A stretch of 64,000 nucleotides of DNA, from NCBI RefSeq assembly GCF_039536325.1, contig NZ_BAAAYO010000010.1:806001-870000 (forward strand), in the 5' to 3' direction. The notes beneath the pieces are model-generated. The model did no database searches. It was given only the letters and a program-made list of their open reading frames with translations, and was not told the origin of the DNA. This DNA comes from Paenibacillus_AB hodogayensis (GTDB lineage Bacteria > Bacillota > Bacilli > Paenibacillales > NBRC-103111). Of the stretch, positions 53,931-61,137 are shown one piece after another; the first letter of the stretch is position 1, and every line of letters begins with the position of its first letter. The translations under genes were made by a program, and so were the position numbers.

Positions 53931-55307
53931 ATGAACAAAGACGACTTGCTCTTCACTCGGCCCCTTCGCGTGGCTGTAACCGGCTTGCTGGCGTTGTCCG
54001 CCCTTATCGCCGGCTGTTCGGACAAGCGATCCGCCGAACCGGCCAAAGGGATGCTGCGCGTTCCGATGTACGATGAAGAGTCGTTTTCGAGGAGTTACGG
54101 CGATTATTTTGCGGTCAAGTTTCCGGAGGTGGACGTTCAGGTCATTCCGACCAAAGACTTGTTCGGCCCCGACAAAAACTACTATGAAGGCTACACGAAG
54201 CTCATTCGCGAGCAAAAGCCGGATTTACTGATTACGTACGACCCGGCAGAATACCAGAGATGGGCGAACGAAGGGCTTCTGCTTGATCTCGAGCCGTTCG
54301 TCCGGAAATCGAAATTCGACCTGGACAGCTTTACTCCCGCAGCTCTCGCGCAGCTGCGGCTAAACGACGAGGGCAAATTGTACGGCCTGGCTCCGGAGCT
54401 GTCGAGCAGCGCACTGTATTACAACAAAGATTTGTTCGACAAATTCGGAGTTCCTTATCCGACCGATAAAATGACATGGGAGCAAACGATGCAGCTCGCC
54501 CGCCGGTTTCCGGTCGATCCGAACCCGGAGAAGCGGATCTACGGCATTCACGAAAAGTATTGGACGCCATTCGATTTCATTGCGGACATAGCGGCTACAG
54601 AAGGCGCCGACTTTTTAAGTCCCGACGGCAAACGGGTCACCCTCGAGTCGGATATTTGGAAAAAGGCGTTCGGCCATGTCATCGACGGGTTCAAAAAAGG
54701 CAACCTGTTCTATTATTACAAGGACGGGAAGCCGATCAATTACGGCCCCGAGGAAACCAAGCAAATGGATTTGTTCAGCTCGAGCAAAGCGGCGATGATG
54801 ATCAGCGGCACGGAGCAAATGTTTCGCATGAAGCAGTGGGGAGAAACCGGCTTGAATTGGGGCATCGTCACCGTTCCCGTCGATCCGGCGAACCCGGACG
54901 TTACCCGCCATCTCAGAATCTCTCCGATTTACGCGGTCTCCTCTAACGCGGAGCATCCCGAAACCGCTTGGAAGGCCGTCCAATATTTCAACAGCGAGGA
55001 AGCGGCTAAGGTCAGTCAAAAAACGTCCGACGTCCTGTCAACCCGCACCGCCTTCGCGAAAACGAAAGACGGCCGCAGTCTGGATCCGTTCTACAGCTTG
55101 AAGCCAAAAAAGCAGGACGACAACGCGTACGCGGCCATGCCGGGAAGCTATTATATGACATTCCTGACTCTTGTCATTCGCGAGATCGACGAAGCGGTCA
55201 ACGGCCGCAAAACGGTAGAGGAAGCGATGCGAACGATCCAGAAGGAAGGACAAGCCTCGCTGGATCAAGCATGGATGGAGGAAAAGGCGAAACCTGGGGG
55301 AAAATGA
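53931..55307 (+). CDS. Extracellular solute-binding lipoprotein of the sigma operon
   Basis: 458 aa, ATG at 53931; GGAGG lies 13 bases upstream, a rather long spacing. Signal peptide with lipobox ALIAGC (Cys near residue 29). Full SBP_bac_1 domain: LYGLAPELSSSALYYNKDLF, FGVPYPTDKMTWEQTMQLAR. It is paralogous to the SBP domain of the preceding membrane protein, so the operon encodes a tethered and a lipid-anchored version of one receptor type. They may compete for a ligand or form a complex. No permease follows; a terminator closes the operon. Confidence 0.92.
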   Translation: MNKDDLLFTRPLRVAVTGLLALSALIAGCSDKRSAEPAKGMLRVPMYDEESFSRSYGDYFAVKFPEVDVQVIPTKDLFGPDKNYYEGYTKLIREQKPDLLITYDPAEYQRWANEGLLLDLEPFVRKSKFDLDSFTPAALAQLRLNDEGKLYGLAPELSSSALYYNKDLFDKFGVPYPTDKMTWEQTMQLARRFPVDPNPEKRIYGIHEKYWTPFDFIADIAATEGADFLSPDGKRVTLESDIWKKAFGHVIDGFKKGNLFYYYKDGKPINYGPEETKQMDLFSSSKAAMMISGTEQMFRMKQWGETGLNWGIVTVPVDPANPDVTRHLRISPIYAVSSNAEHPETAWKAVQYFNSEEAAKVSQKTSDVLSTRTAFAKTKDGRSLDPFYSLKPKKQDDNAYAAMPGSYYMTFLTLVIREIDEAVNGRKTVEEAMRTIQKEGQASLDQAWMEEKAKPGGK

Positions 55308-55389
55308 GCGCTCATCCTCGTGCCACCCTTTCGCCGAACGAGACGGCAAAGCGACCTGATCAGACGAATTGCCTCTCTATTAGGAATGT

Positions 55390-55443
55390 AAAGCAAGCCG
55401 CCTTCCCGCTGTTCTCGCGGGCGCGGCTTGCTTTACGTTTTCC
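55390..55443 (+). terminator. Terminator of the sigma operon
   Basis: AAAGCAAGCCGC pairs with GCGGCTTGCTTT around a loop with its own CCCGC/GCGGG stem. Moderate T content follows. Confidence 0.85.
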
Positions 55444-55486
55444 CCAATCGTCCCTTATACGAACCTTCTACAAGCCGAAATAGCCT

Positions 55487-55520
55487 TGATGGCTCAATGA
55501 TGGCTCAATGATGGCTCAAG
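55487..55520. repeat. Three tandem copies of an 11-bp unit
   Basis: GATGGCTCAAT is repeated three times (the last copy ends AAGG). Noncoding position; no function seen. Confidence 0.75.
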
Positions 55521-55558
55521 GCTTTCCGGCTATATATCCAATTTGTGATTGAACCTCT

Positions 55559-55830
55559 TTATGGAATGGTTTCCACATATAGCTCCGATTTGCCGACTAC
55601 GATCCACAGCGCTTTTTTCAAATCCCGGCGCTCTCTCCATTGACGGCTGTTTGCATATCCGAGAAGTTGATCCTTCCCTTGTTTCTTGACCTCCTGCGGT
55701 CCTCCAGACGCAAATATTTGCTTTCCCAAAGCCACTCGTAGCGAATTTCTTGCTTTCGAAAATCTTTCTCCAAATAAATATCGATATACCCTTGGTCGAC
55801 TTCTCGCTCGCTAATGGGGTGGTACAGTTC
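55559..55830 (-). pseudogene. C-terminal remnant of a PD-(D/E)XK nuclease-like (DUF1703/AAA-associated) protein
   Basis: Residues DQGYIDIYLEKDFRK, then YEWLWESKYLR, resemble the Asp ... Glu-x-Lys nuclease core of DUF1703-type proteins (the EXK is here ESK). After a frameshift the expected C-terminal strands follow (LKKALWIVVGKSELYVETIP, then stop at 55559). The N-terminal ATPase part is missing; the frame instead runs into the 123-bp repeats. Confidence 0.6.
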
Positions 55831-55843
55831 AGTCAGATGTAAA

Positions 55844-56115
55844 GTTCTTTGGAGCACTACGAGGAGCCGAAAGTCGGGAAATCGGCGTTTTTCTGCGGTG
55901 GCAGCTCCGGATAATGCTCGAAAGAACCTTATCCGCGCCGAATGCCTGCCATTTTGCCGAGTTAGTGTTCTTTGGAGCACTACGAAGCGCCGGAAGCCGG
56001 GAAATCGTTGTTTTTCCGCGGTGGCAGCTCCGGATAATGCTCGAAAGAACCTTACCCGCGCCGAAAACCCGCCATTTTGCCGAGTTAGTGTTCTTTGGAA
56101 CACTACGAGGTACCA
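55844..56115. repeat. 123-bp imperfect tandem repeat, about 2.2 copies
   Basis: The units start with GTTCTTTGGAGCACTACGA at 55844 and 55967, and with a variant at 56090. The period of 123 equals 41 codons, so the minus-strand frame stays open through the array (repeat phrase RFFRALSGAATAEK). There is no ribosome binding site or known domain, so the coding potential is probably incidental. Confidence 0.85.
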
Positions 56116-56242
56116 AAAGTCGGGGCGCACCGTCGGAACCGGCGCTTTTTCACGGAATTACTTGGTGAATAAGTTTTACATATCGTAGTCTGGGACATTC
56201 CAGAAAGCCCGGCATTGATGAAAGAAGTCGCGACGCAATGTC

Positions 56243-56337
56243 GACACGTTAACGTGTCTACCCGTCTCATCATCCGGAGAATCCGTTTATCGCGATTTGC
56301 CCTGTAAGCCGTCCTTCGCTATACCGCTTTAGCGAAG
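56243..56337. repeat. Perfect 16-bp palindrome and a neighbouring hairpin
   Basis: GACACGTTAACGTGTC (56243-56258) is a perfect palindrome; CTTCGCTA (56314-56321) and TAGCGAAG (56330-56337) form a hairpin. Both lie in the gene-free stretch 56116-56354 at the right edge of the island. No gene is recognised there. Confidence 0.6.
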
Positions 56338-56354
56338 TTAAACTTTCGCCAACG

Positions 56355-56388
56355 TCAAAAAAGGAGAATGCCACAGCATTCTCCTCTT
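56355..56388 (-). terminator. Terminator of the sdhCAB operon
   Basis: On the minus strand GGAGAATGC pairs with GCATTCTCC and is followed by a six-T run. It lies about 30 bases after the sdhB stop. Confidence 0.88.
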
Positions 56389-56415
56389 TCAATCATCGTA
56401 TGCTAGAGCCCGGCC

Positions 56416-57168
56416 TTACATGCCAAGCCATTTCTTGAACAGATGCTTCGTCGTTTCGGCATTGATCGCCGCGATCGACGTAGTAAGCGGGATGCCTTTC
56501 GGGCAGGAGCGGACGCAGTTCTGCGAGTTGCCGCAGCCTTCGATGCCGCCGTCGTCCATCAGCGCGTCCAGACGCTCGTGCTTGTTCATCTCGCCCGTCG
56601 GGTGCGTGTTGAACAGGCGGGCCTGGGAGATCGCCGCCGGACCGATAAAGCTCGACCGGTCGTTTACGTTCGGGCAAGCTTCGAGGCAGACGCCGCACGT
56701 CATACACTTGGACAGCTCGTAAGCCCACTGGCGCTTCGATTCGGCAAGCCGGGGACCCGGGCCGAGATCGTACGTGCCGTCGATCGGAATCCAAGCCTTG
56801 ACGCGCTTCAGCGCGTTAAACATGCGCTCGCGGTTGATGACGAGGTCGCGGACGATCGGGAATGTTTTCATCGGCGCCACGCGAACCGGCTGCTCCAGCT
56901 TGTCGATCAGCGCGGAGCACGCTTGGCGCGGCTTGCCGTTGATAACCATCGAGCAGGCGCCGCATACTTCCTCCAGGCAGTTCGATTCCCAGCATACCGG
57001 GGTCGTATCGCTGCCTTTGGCCGTCTTCGGATTGCGCTGGATTTCCATGAGCGCGCTAATGACGTTCATGTTCGGGCGGTAAGGAATTTCAAATTCTTCC
57101 GTGTACGGCTGCGAATCCGGGCCGTCCTGACGGGTGACAACCAACTTGATTGTTTTCGTCTCAGCCAT
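56416..57168 (-). CDS. sdhB: Succinate dehydrogenase iron-sulfur subunit
   Basis: 250 aa, ATG at 57168, three bases after the sdhA stop region. The [2Fe-2S] ligands lie in CWESNCLEEVCGACSMVING plus a following Cys. The two further clusters use CMTCGVCLEACPN and CVRSCPKGIPLT. This is the electron-transfer subunit passing electrons from SdhA FAD to menaquinone at SdhC. The length is that of the B. subtilis protein family. Last gene of sdhC-sdhA-sdhB. Confidence 0.97.
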   Translation of the reverse strand: MAETKTIKLVVTRQDGPDSQPYTEEFEIPYRPNMNVISALMEIQRNPKTAKGSDTTPVCWESNCLEEVCGACSMVINGKPRQACSALIDKLEQPVRVAPMKTFPIVRDLVINRERMFNALKRVKAWIPIDGTYDLGPGPRLAESKRQWAYELSKCMTCGVCLEACPNVNDRSSFIGPAAISQARLFNTHPTGEMNKHERLDALMDDGGIEGCGNSQNCVRSCPKGIPLTTSIAAINAETTKHLFKKWLGM

Positions 57169-57170
57169 AA

Positions 57171-58931
57171 TCAGTGACCTCCCGTCTTCTTGTTGGCCGT
57201 GTAATCGCGTTTACGCGGCTCGATCAGCGATACGTCGATATCTTCGTACGAGATTTGCGGGCCGTCCGGCGTCCACTTGGCCAGCGTCGACTTCATGAAC
57301 TTGTCGTCGTCGCGGTCCGGGAATTCCGGCTTGTAGTGAGCTCCGCGGCTTTCGTCGCGCAGCAGGGCGCCGACGGTCATCGCTTCGGACAGCTCCAGCA
57401 TGTTCCACAGCTGACGGGAGAAGGCCACGCCTTGGTTGTTCCAGCGGGCGGTGTCGGTCATGTTCAGCTTCTGGTAGCGTTCCTTGAGTTCCTTGATTTT
57501 GCCGATCGTTTCCTGCAGCTTCGGATTGGTCCGGACGACGGTCATATTGTTCGTCATCCATTCGCCCAGTTCCTTATGCAGCACATAGGCGTTCTCGGTG
57601 CCGTCCATTTTCAGGAGCTTCTCGTATTTGTCGGTGTTCTTCTTCGTCTCGCGGTCGAATGCGGAGCTGGATACGTCCTCAGCCGACTTATTCAAGCCTT
57701 TGATGTATTCGATCGCCTTCGGACCGGCCACCATCCCGCCGTAAATCGCCGACAGCAGCGAGTTCGCGCCCAGACGGTTCGCACCGTGGTATTGGTAGTC
57801 GCATTCGCCGGCCGCGAAGAGGCCCGGAATGTTCGTCATTTGGTTGTAATCGACCCACATGCCGCCCATCGAATAGTGAACGGCCGGGAAAATCTTCATC
57901 GGAATTTTACGCGGGTCGTCGCCCATGAATTTCTCGTAAATTTCGATGATACCGCCGAGCTTGACGTCTAGCTCTTTCGGATCTTTGTGGGACAGGTCGA
58001 GGTAGACCATGTTCTCGCCATTGACGCCCAGCTTCATATCGACGCAGACGTGGAAAATTTCCCGAGTCGCGATATCGCGCGGCACGAGGTTGCCGTATGC
58101 CGGATATTTCTCCTCGAGGAAGTACCACGGCTTGCCGTCCTTGTACGTCCAGATGCGTCCGCCTTCGCCACGTGCCGATTCGGACATAAGCCGCAGTTTG
58201 TCGTCGCCCGGGATCGCCGTCGGGTGAATTTGGATAAATTCGCCGTTCGCATACGTAACGCCTTGTTGGTACACGGCGCTTGCCGCCGTCCCGGTGTTGA
58301 TGACCGAGTTGGTCGTCTTGCCGAAGATGATGCCAGGTCCGCCTGTCGCCAAAATAACCGCATCGGCGCGGAACGTCTGAATTTCCATGGTGCGCAGGTT
58401 TTGCACGCACACGCCGCGACATACGCCGTCATCGTCGATTACGACCGACATGAACTCCCAGTTCTCGTACTTCGTAACGAGACCTTCGGTTTCCCAGCGG
58501 CGCGCCTGCTCGTCCAGCGCGTACAGCAGCTGTTGGCCGGTCGTCGCGCCCGCGAAAGCGGTGCGGTGATATTGCGTTCCGCCGAAGCGGCGGAAGTCAA
58601 GCAGACCTTCCGGCGTCCGGCTGAACATGACGCCCATCCGGTCCATCAGGTGAATGATGCCCGGCGCGGCTTCGCACATCGCCTTGACCGGCGGCTGGTT
58701 CGCGAGGAAGTCGCCCCCGTACACCGTGTCGTCGAAATGCTCCCAAGGGGAGTCGCCTTCGCCTTTTGTATTAACCGCTCCGTTGATCCCGCCTTGGGCG
58801 CATACGGAGTGGGAACGTTTTACCGGTACAAGCGAGAAGAGGTCGACGTGAACCCCGGCTTCGGCCGCTTTTACGGTAGCCATCAGCCCGGCAAGGCCGC
58901 CGCCGACAACGATAATATTGGATTTTGCCAT
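57171..58931 (-). CDS. sdhA: Succinate dehydrogenase flavoprotein subunit
   Basis: 586 aa, ATG at 58931 with GGGGGAG upstream. FAD-binding start IIVVGGGLAGLMATVKAAEA, the flavin-linking His region KRSHSVCAQGGINGA, and the active-site block FIQIHPTAIPGDDKLRLMSE with RGEGG. The C-terminal half holds DYQYHGANRLGANSLLSAIY. It oxidises succinate to fumarate in the citric acid cycle as the membrane-bound complex II. Confidence 0.97.
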   Translation of the reverse strand: MAKSNIIVVGGGLAGLMATVKAAEAGVHVDLFSLVPVKRSHSVCAQGGINGAVNTKGEGDSPWEHFDDTVYGGDFLANQPPVKAMCEAAPGIIHLMDRMGVMFSRTPEGLLDFRRFGGTQYHRTAFAGATTGQQLLYALDEQARRWETEGLVTKYENWEFMSVVIDDDGVCRGVCVQNLRTMEIQTFRADAVILATGGPGIIFGKTTNSVINTGTAASAVYQQGVTYANGEFIQIHPTAIPGDDKLRLMSESARGEGGRIWTYKDGKPWYFLEEKYPAYGNLVPRDIATREIFHVCVDMKLGVNGENMVYLDLSHKDPKELDVKLGGIIEIYEKFMGDDPRKIPMKIFPAVHYSMGGMWVDYNQMTNIPGLFAAGECDYQYHGANRLGANSLLSAIYGGMVAGPKAIEYIKGLNKSAEDVSSSAFDRETKKNTDKYEKLLKMDGTENAYVLHKELGEWMTNNMTVVRTNPKLQETIGKIKELKERYQKLNMTDTARWNNQGVAFSRQLWNMLELSEAMTVGALLRDESRGAHYKPEFPDRDDDKFMKSTLAKWTPDGPQISYEDIDVSLIEPRKRDYTANKKTGGH

Positions 58932-58947
58932 TGCTGTTCACTCCCCC

Positions 58948-59613
58948 TTAATGTTTGCCCGCCATATCCAGCACGGAAGTATCCTGGAACGACGCGTCCG
59001 TGAAGGCTACCATCGTCAGAATGAACATGATCGACATGACCACGAATACGCCCATCCATACGATGCTCGACACGCGCTGCGCGCGAGGCCCGACCGTGAT
59101 GCCCCAGCTGACGAGGAACGACCACATGCCGTTCGTGAAGTGGAACGTCGAAGCCAGTACGCCGATCAGGTACATCGTGAAGTACGCCGGCGTCGTAAAC
59201 ACTTCGTGCATCAGAACGCCGAGCGAATCGTGCGTCTGATTGCCGAGCGTCACCTGGAAGCGGGTCGTGAAGAAGTGCCAGGCGATAAAGATCAGCGTAA
59301 CGACCCCGGTTACCCGCTGCAGCGTAAACATCAGGTTACGGAAATACCCGTAATTGCTAACGTTGCTGCGCGACTGGAACGCCACGAACAAGCCGTAAAT
59401 GCCATGGTACAGAATCGGCAGCCAAATGCCGAACAGCTCCAGGAAAAAGACGAGCGGCAAGCTGTTCAACCACCGTACGGAGTCGATAAAACCTTGATGT
59501 CCGCCATTGAACGCTTCATAGTTCGTAATCAAGTGCTCGACCAGAAAGAAGCCGACAGGTATTACCCCGAGCAATGAATGAAGCTTTCGGTAGTAATAGG
59601 AATTACCGGTCAT
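58948..59613 (-). CDS. sdhC: Succinate dehydrogenase cytochrome b558 subunit
   Basis: 221 aa from ATG 59613, preceded by AGGGGGAA; the longer open frame has no ribosome binding site. Five membrane helices as in Bacillus SdhC, with His residues for two haems (YRKLHSLLGVIPVGFFLVEH, FIAWHFFTTRFQ, LASTFHFTNGMWSFLVSWG). It anchors SdhAB and reduces menaquinone. First gene of the operon. Confidence 0.95.
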   Translation of the reverse strand: MTGNSYYYRKLHSLLGVIPVGFFLVEHLITNYEAFNGGHQGFIDSVRWLNSLPLVFFLELFGIWLPILYHGIYGLFVAFQSRSNVSNYGYFRNLMFTLQRVTGVVTLIFIAWHFFTTRFQVTLGNQTHDSLGVLMHEVFTTPAYFTMYLIGVLASTFHFTNGMWSFLVSWGITVGPRAQRVSSIVWMGVFVVMSIMFILTMVAFTDASFQDTSVLDMAGKH

Positions 59614-59670
59614 GGAAACGAGTTCCCCCTTAGAGAAATATGACAACGTGTGCAAAACAAACCATCTTTC

Positions 59671-59699
59671 ATTGTACTCCCGAGTGTGACAAGCGTCAA
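59671..59699 (-). promoter_or_regulatory. Sigma-A promoter of sdhCAB
   Basis: On the minus strand TTGACG (59699-59694), 17 bases, TACAAT (59676-59671). Just upstream, GTCGA and TCGAC (59716-59729) form an inverted repeat, and further GTCGA copies lie nearby. Confidence 0.7.
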
Positions 59700-59945
59700 C
59701 AAAATGTCGCATAAAGTCGAATTTTCGACAGCGTTTTCGTCGACACCGTTCCCTCCCGGCATAACTGCATATACATGCCTATTTTGCCAAGGAAGAGCAG
59801 GTTTAAACCCCGGAATGTCAAATTTGGACGTCATTCGTCGTTGCCCGCGCTGATTCCGGATCGAGAACCTGCTTGCTGCATTTCAGTGGAGCCGAAACCG
59901 CAATTTTGAACTTTCTTTGACAGCTTTCATGTTACTCCCAAAGGA

Positions 59946-59998
59946 CTTATAATGGAAGTGCCGTTTTCTTATAATTGGTTATGCGCTCAGCTTATAAG
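59946..59998. promoter_or_regulatory. Three CTTATAA elements before the LysR gene
   Basis: CTTATAA occurs at 59946, 59968 and 59991, spaced 22 and 23 bases, about two helical turns; the last forms a dyad with TTATAAG. This is a plausible binding region for the LysR-type regulator, between lysR and sdhC. The remainder of the 445-base gap shows no gene. Confidence 0.45.
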
Positions 59999-60058
59999 AG
60001 GCACATGAACTATCGTTGCCTATATTATTGAAGCGATACGAAGAAAGGAGGCACTCCG

Positions 60059-60961
60059 ATGCTGCCGAACCTGGAAGCGTTCGCCGTCGTCGTCGAGCAC
60101 GGCAGCCTGAACAAGGCCGCCCAGACGCTTAACATCTCGCAGCCCGCGCTCTCCCGCAAAGTGGCCCAATTGGAGGAGCAGCTCGGCATTTTGCTGTTCG
60201 AGCGCAAAGGCAAGAAGCTCGAGCTGACCCGACTCGGCCAAATTTGCTACGAGTACGCTCTGGAAGTCGGCGAGATGGAGCGCAAGCTGCTGCAGCGCAT
60301 CGCCGAGCACCGCTCCTCGTACAAGAGCATTACGATCGGCGCCAGCCTGACGACGCTGCAATCAACGTTGCCCGACCTGATCGCCTTGTATACGCGCGAA
60401 TTTCCCGAGACGGACATTAAAGCGATCACCGGCAAAACCCATGAAATCGTCAGCCTGGTCAAAGAAAAAAAGGTCGACCTCGGACTGGTCGCTTCCAAAA
60501 TCGACAACCCCGAGCTGACATGCGTGCCGTTGTTTGAGGATCATTTGTGCCTCGTGCTGCCTTCCTACCACAAATGGGTGGAAAAACCCGGCATCGATAT
60601 CAATGAGCTGCAGGAGCTGCCGATGATTTTGTTTTCCAAGGGCACCTGGTACCGGATTTTGATGGACGAGTTGTTTCATCGGTATATGGTGTATCCCGAC
60701 GTCAAAATGGAAATCGACTCGTTCGAAGCGATACTGCGGCTGGTCTCCACGTGCAATGTGGCGACGCTGCTGCCGAAATCGTATTTGCGCCAAACGGTGC
60801 TGGACAATAACGGGCTCGTGCTGCGCAACATTCCCGAGCTGCAGGAGACGACGCGCACGACCTCCCTCCTGTTCGGGTCGGAGTCGTCTCTAAACACGTC
60901 GACGCGGCAGTGGATTCACCATGCCAAGCAGCATTATGCGGGCGGCCATATTTTCCGTTGA
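60059..60961 (+). CDS. LysR-family transcriptional regulator
   Basis: 300 aa, ATG at 60059 with AAAGGAGG. N-terminal winged HTH typical of the family: FAVVVEHGSLNKAAQTLNIS, QPALSRKVAQLEEQLGILLF. The C-terminal part is a periplasmic-binding-like inducer domain starting SITIGASLTTLQSTLPDLIA. It is divergent from sdhCAB; in Firmicutes, CcpC-type LysR proteins respond to citrate and control citric acid cycle genes, and this position suggests such a role, but I cannot equate it with CcpC from sequence alone. Confidence 0.92.
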   Translation: MLPNLEAFAVVVEHGSLNKAAQTLNISQPALSRKVAQLEEQLGILLFERKGKKLELTRLGQICYEYALEVGEMERKLLQRIAEHRSSYKSITIGASLTTLQSTLPDLIALYTREFPETDIKAITGKTHEIVSLVKEKKVDLGLVASKIDNPELTCVPLFEDHLCLVLPSYHKWVEKPGIDINELQELPMILFSKGTWYRILMDELFHRYMVYPDVKMEIDSFEAILRLVSTCNVATLLPKSYLRQTVLDNNGLVLRNIPELQETTRTTSLLFGSESSLNTSTRQWIHHAKQHYAGGHIFR

Positions 60962-60990
60962 ACCGATCGCAGCGCCGGACACACGGCAAA

Positions 60991-61030
60991 GAAGCGGGAC
61001 GTGCGGCCACGAAGGCCGTACTCCCGCTTC
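60991..61030. terminator. Hairpin between the convergent lysR and lyase genes
   Basis: GAAGCGGGA (60991-60999) pairs with TCCCGCTTC (61022-61030), with an inner GGCC stem. T-runs are short; it probably terminates both genes. Confidence 0.6.
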
Positions 61031-61137
61031 TGCCAGTTTGTCCGGAAAGACGAGTAATGCAACTCTCCCTCAAACTTCTCGTCCGTTCTTCATTCCGTTC
61101 TCCAATCCAGTCTACCCTCGTCAACCCTCTCGTCAGA

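Noticed and set aside
55618..56130. 170-codon minus-strand frame as a real repeat protein
   Set aside because: It joins tandem noncoding-type repeats to a frameshifted nuclease C-terminus. There is no start signal, and the known C-terminal strands continue in another frame.
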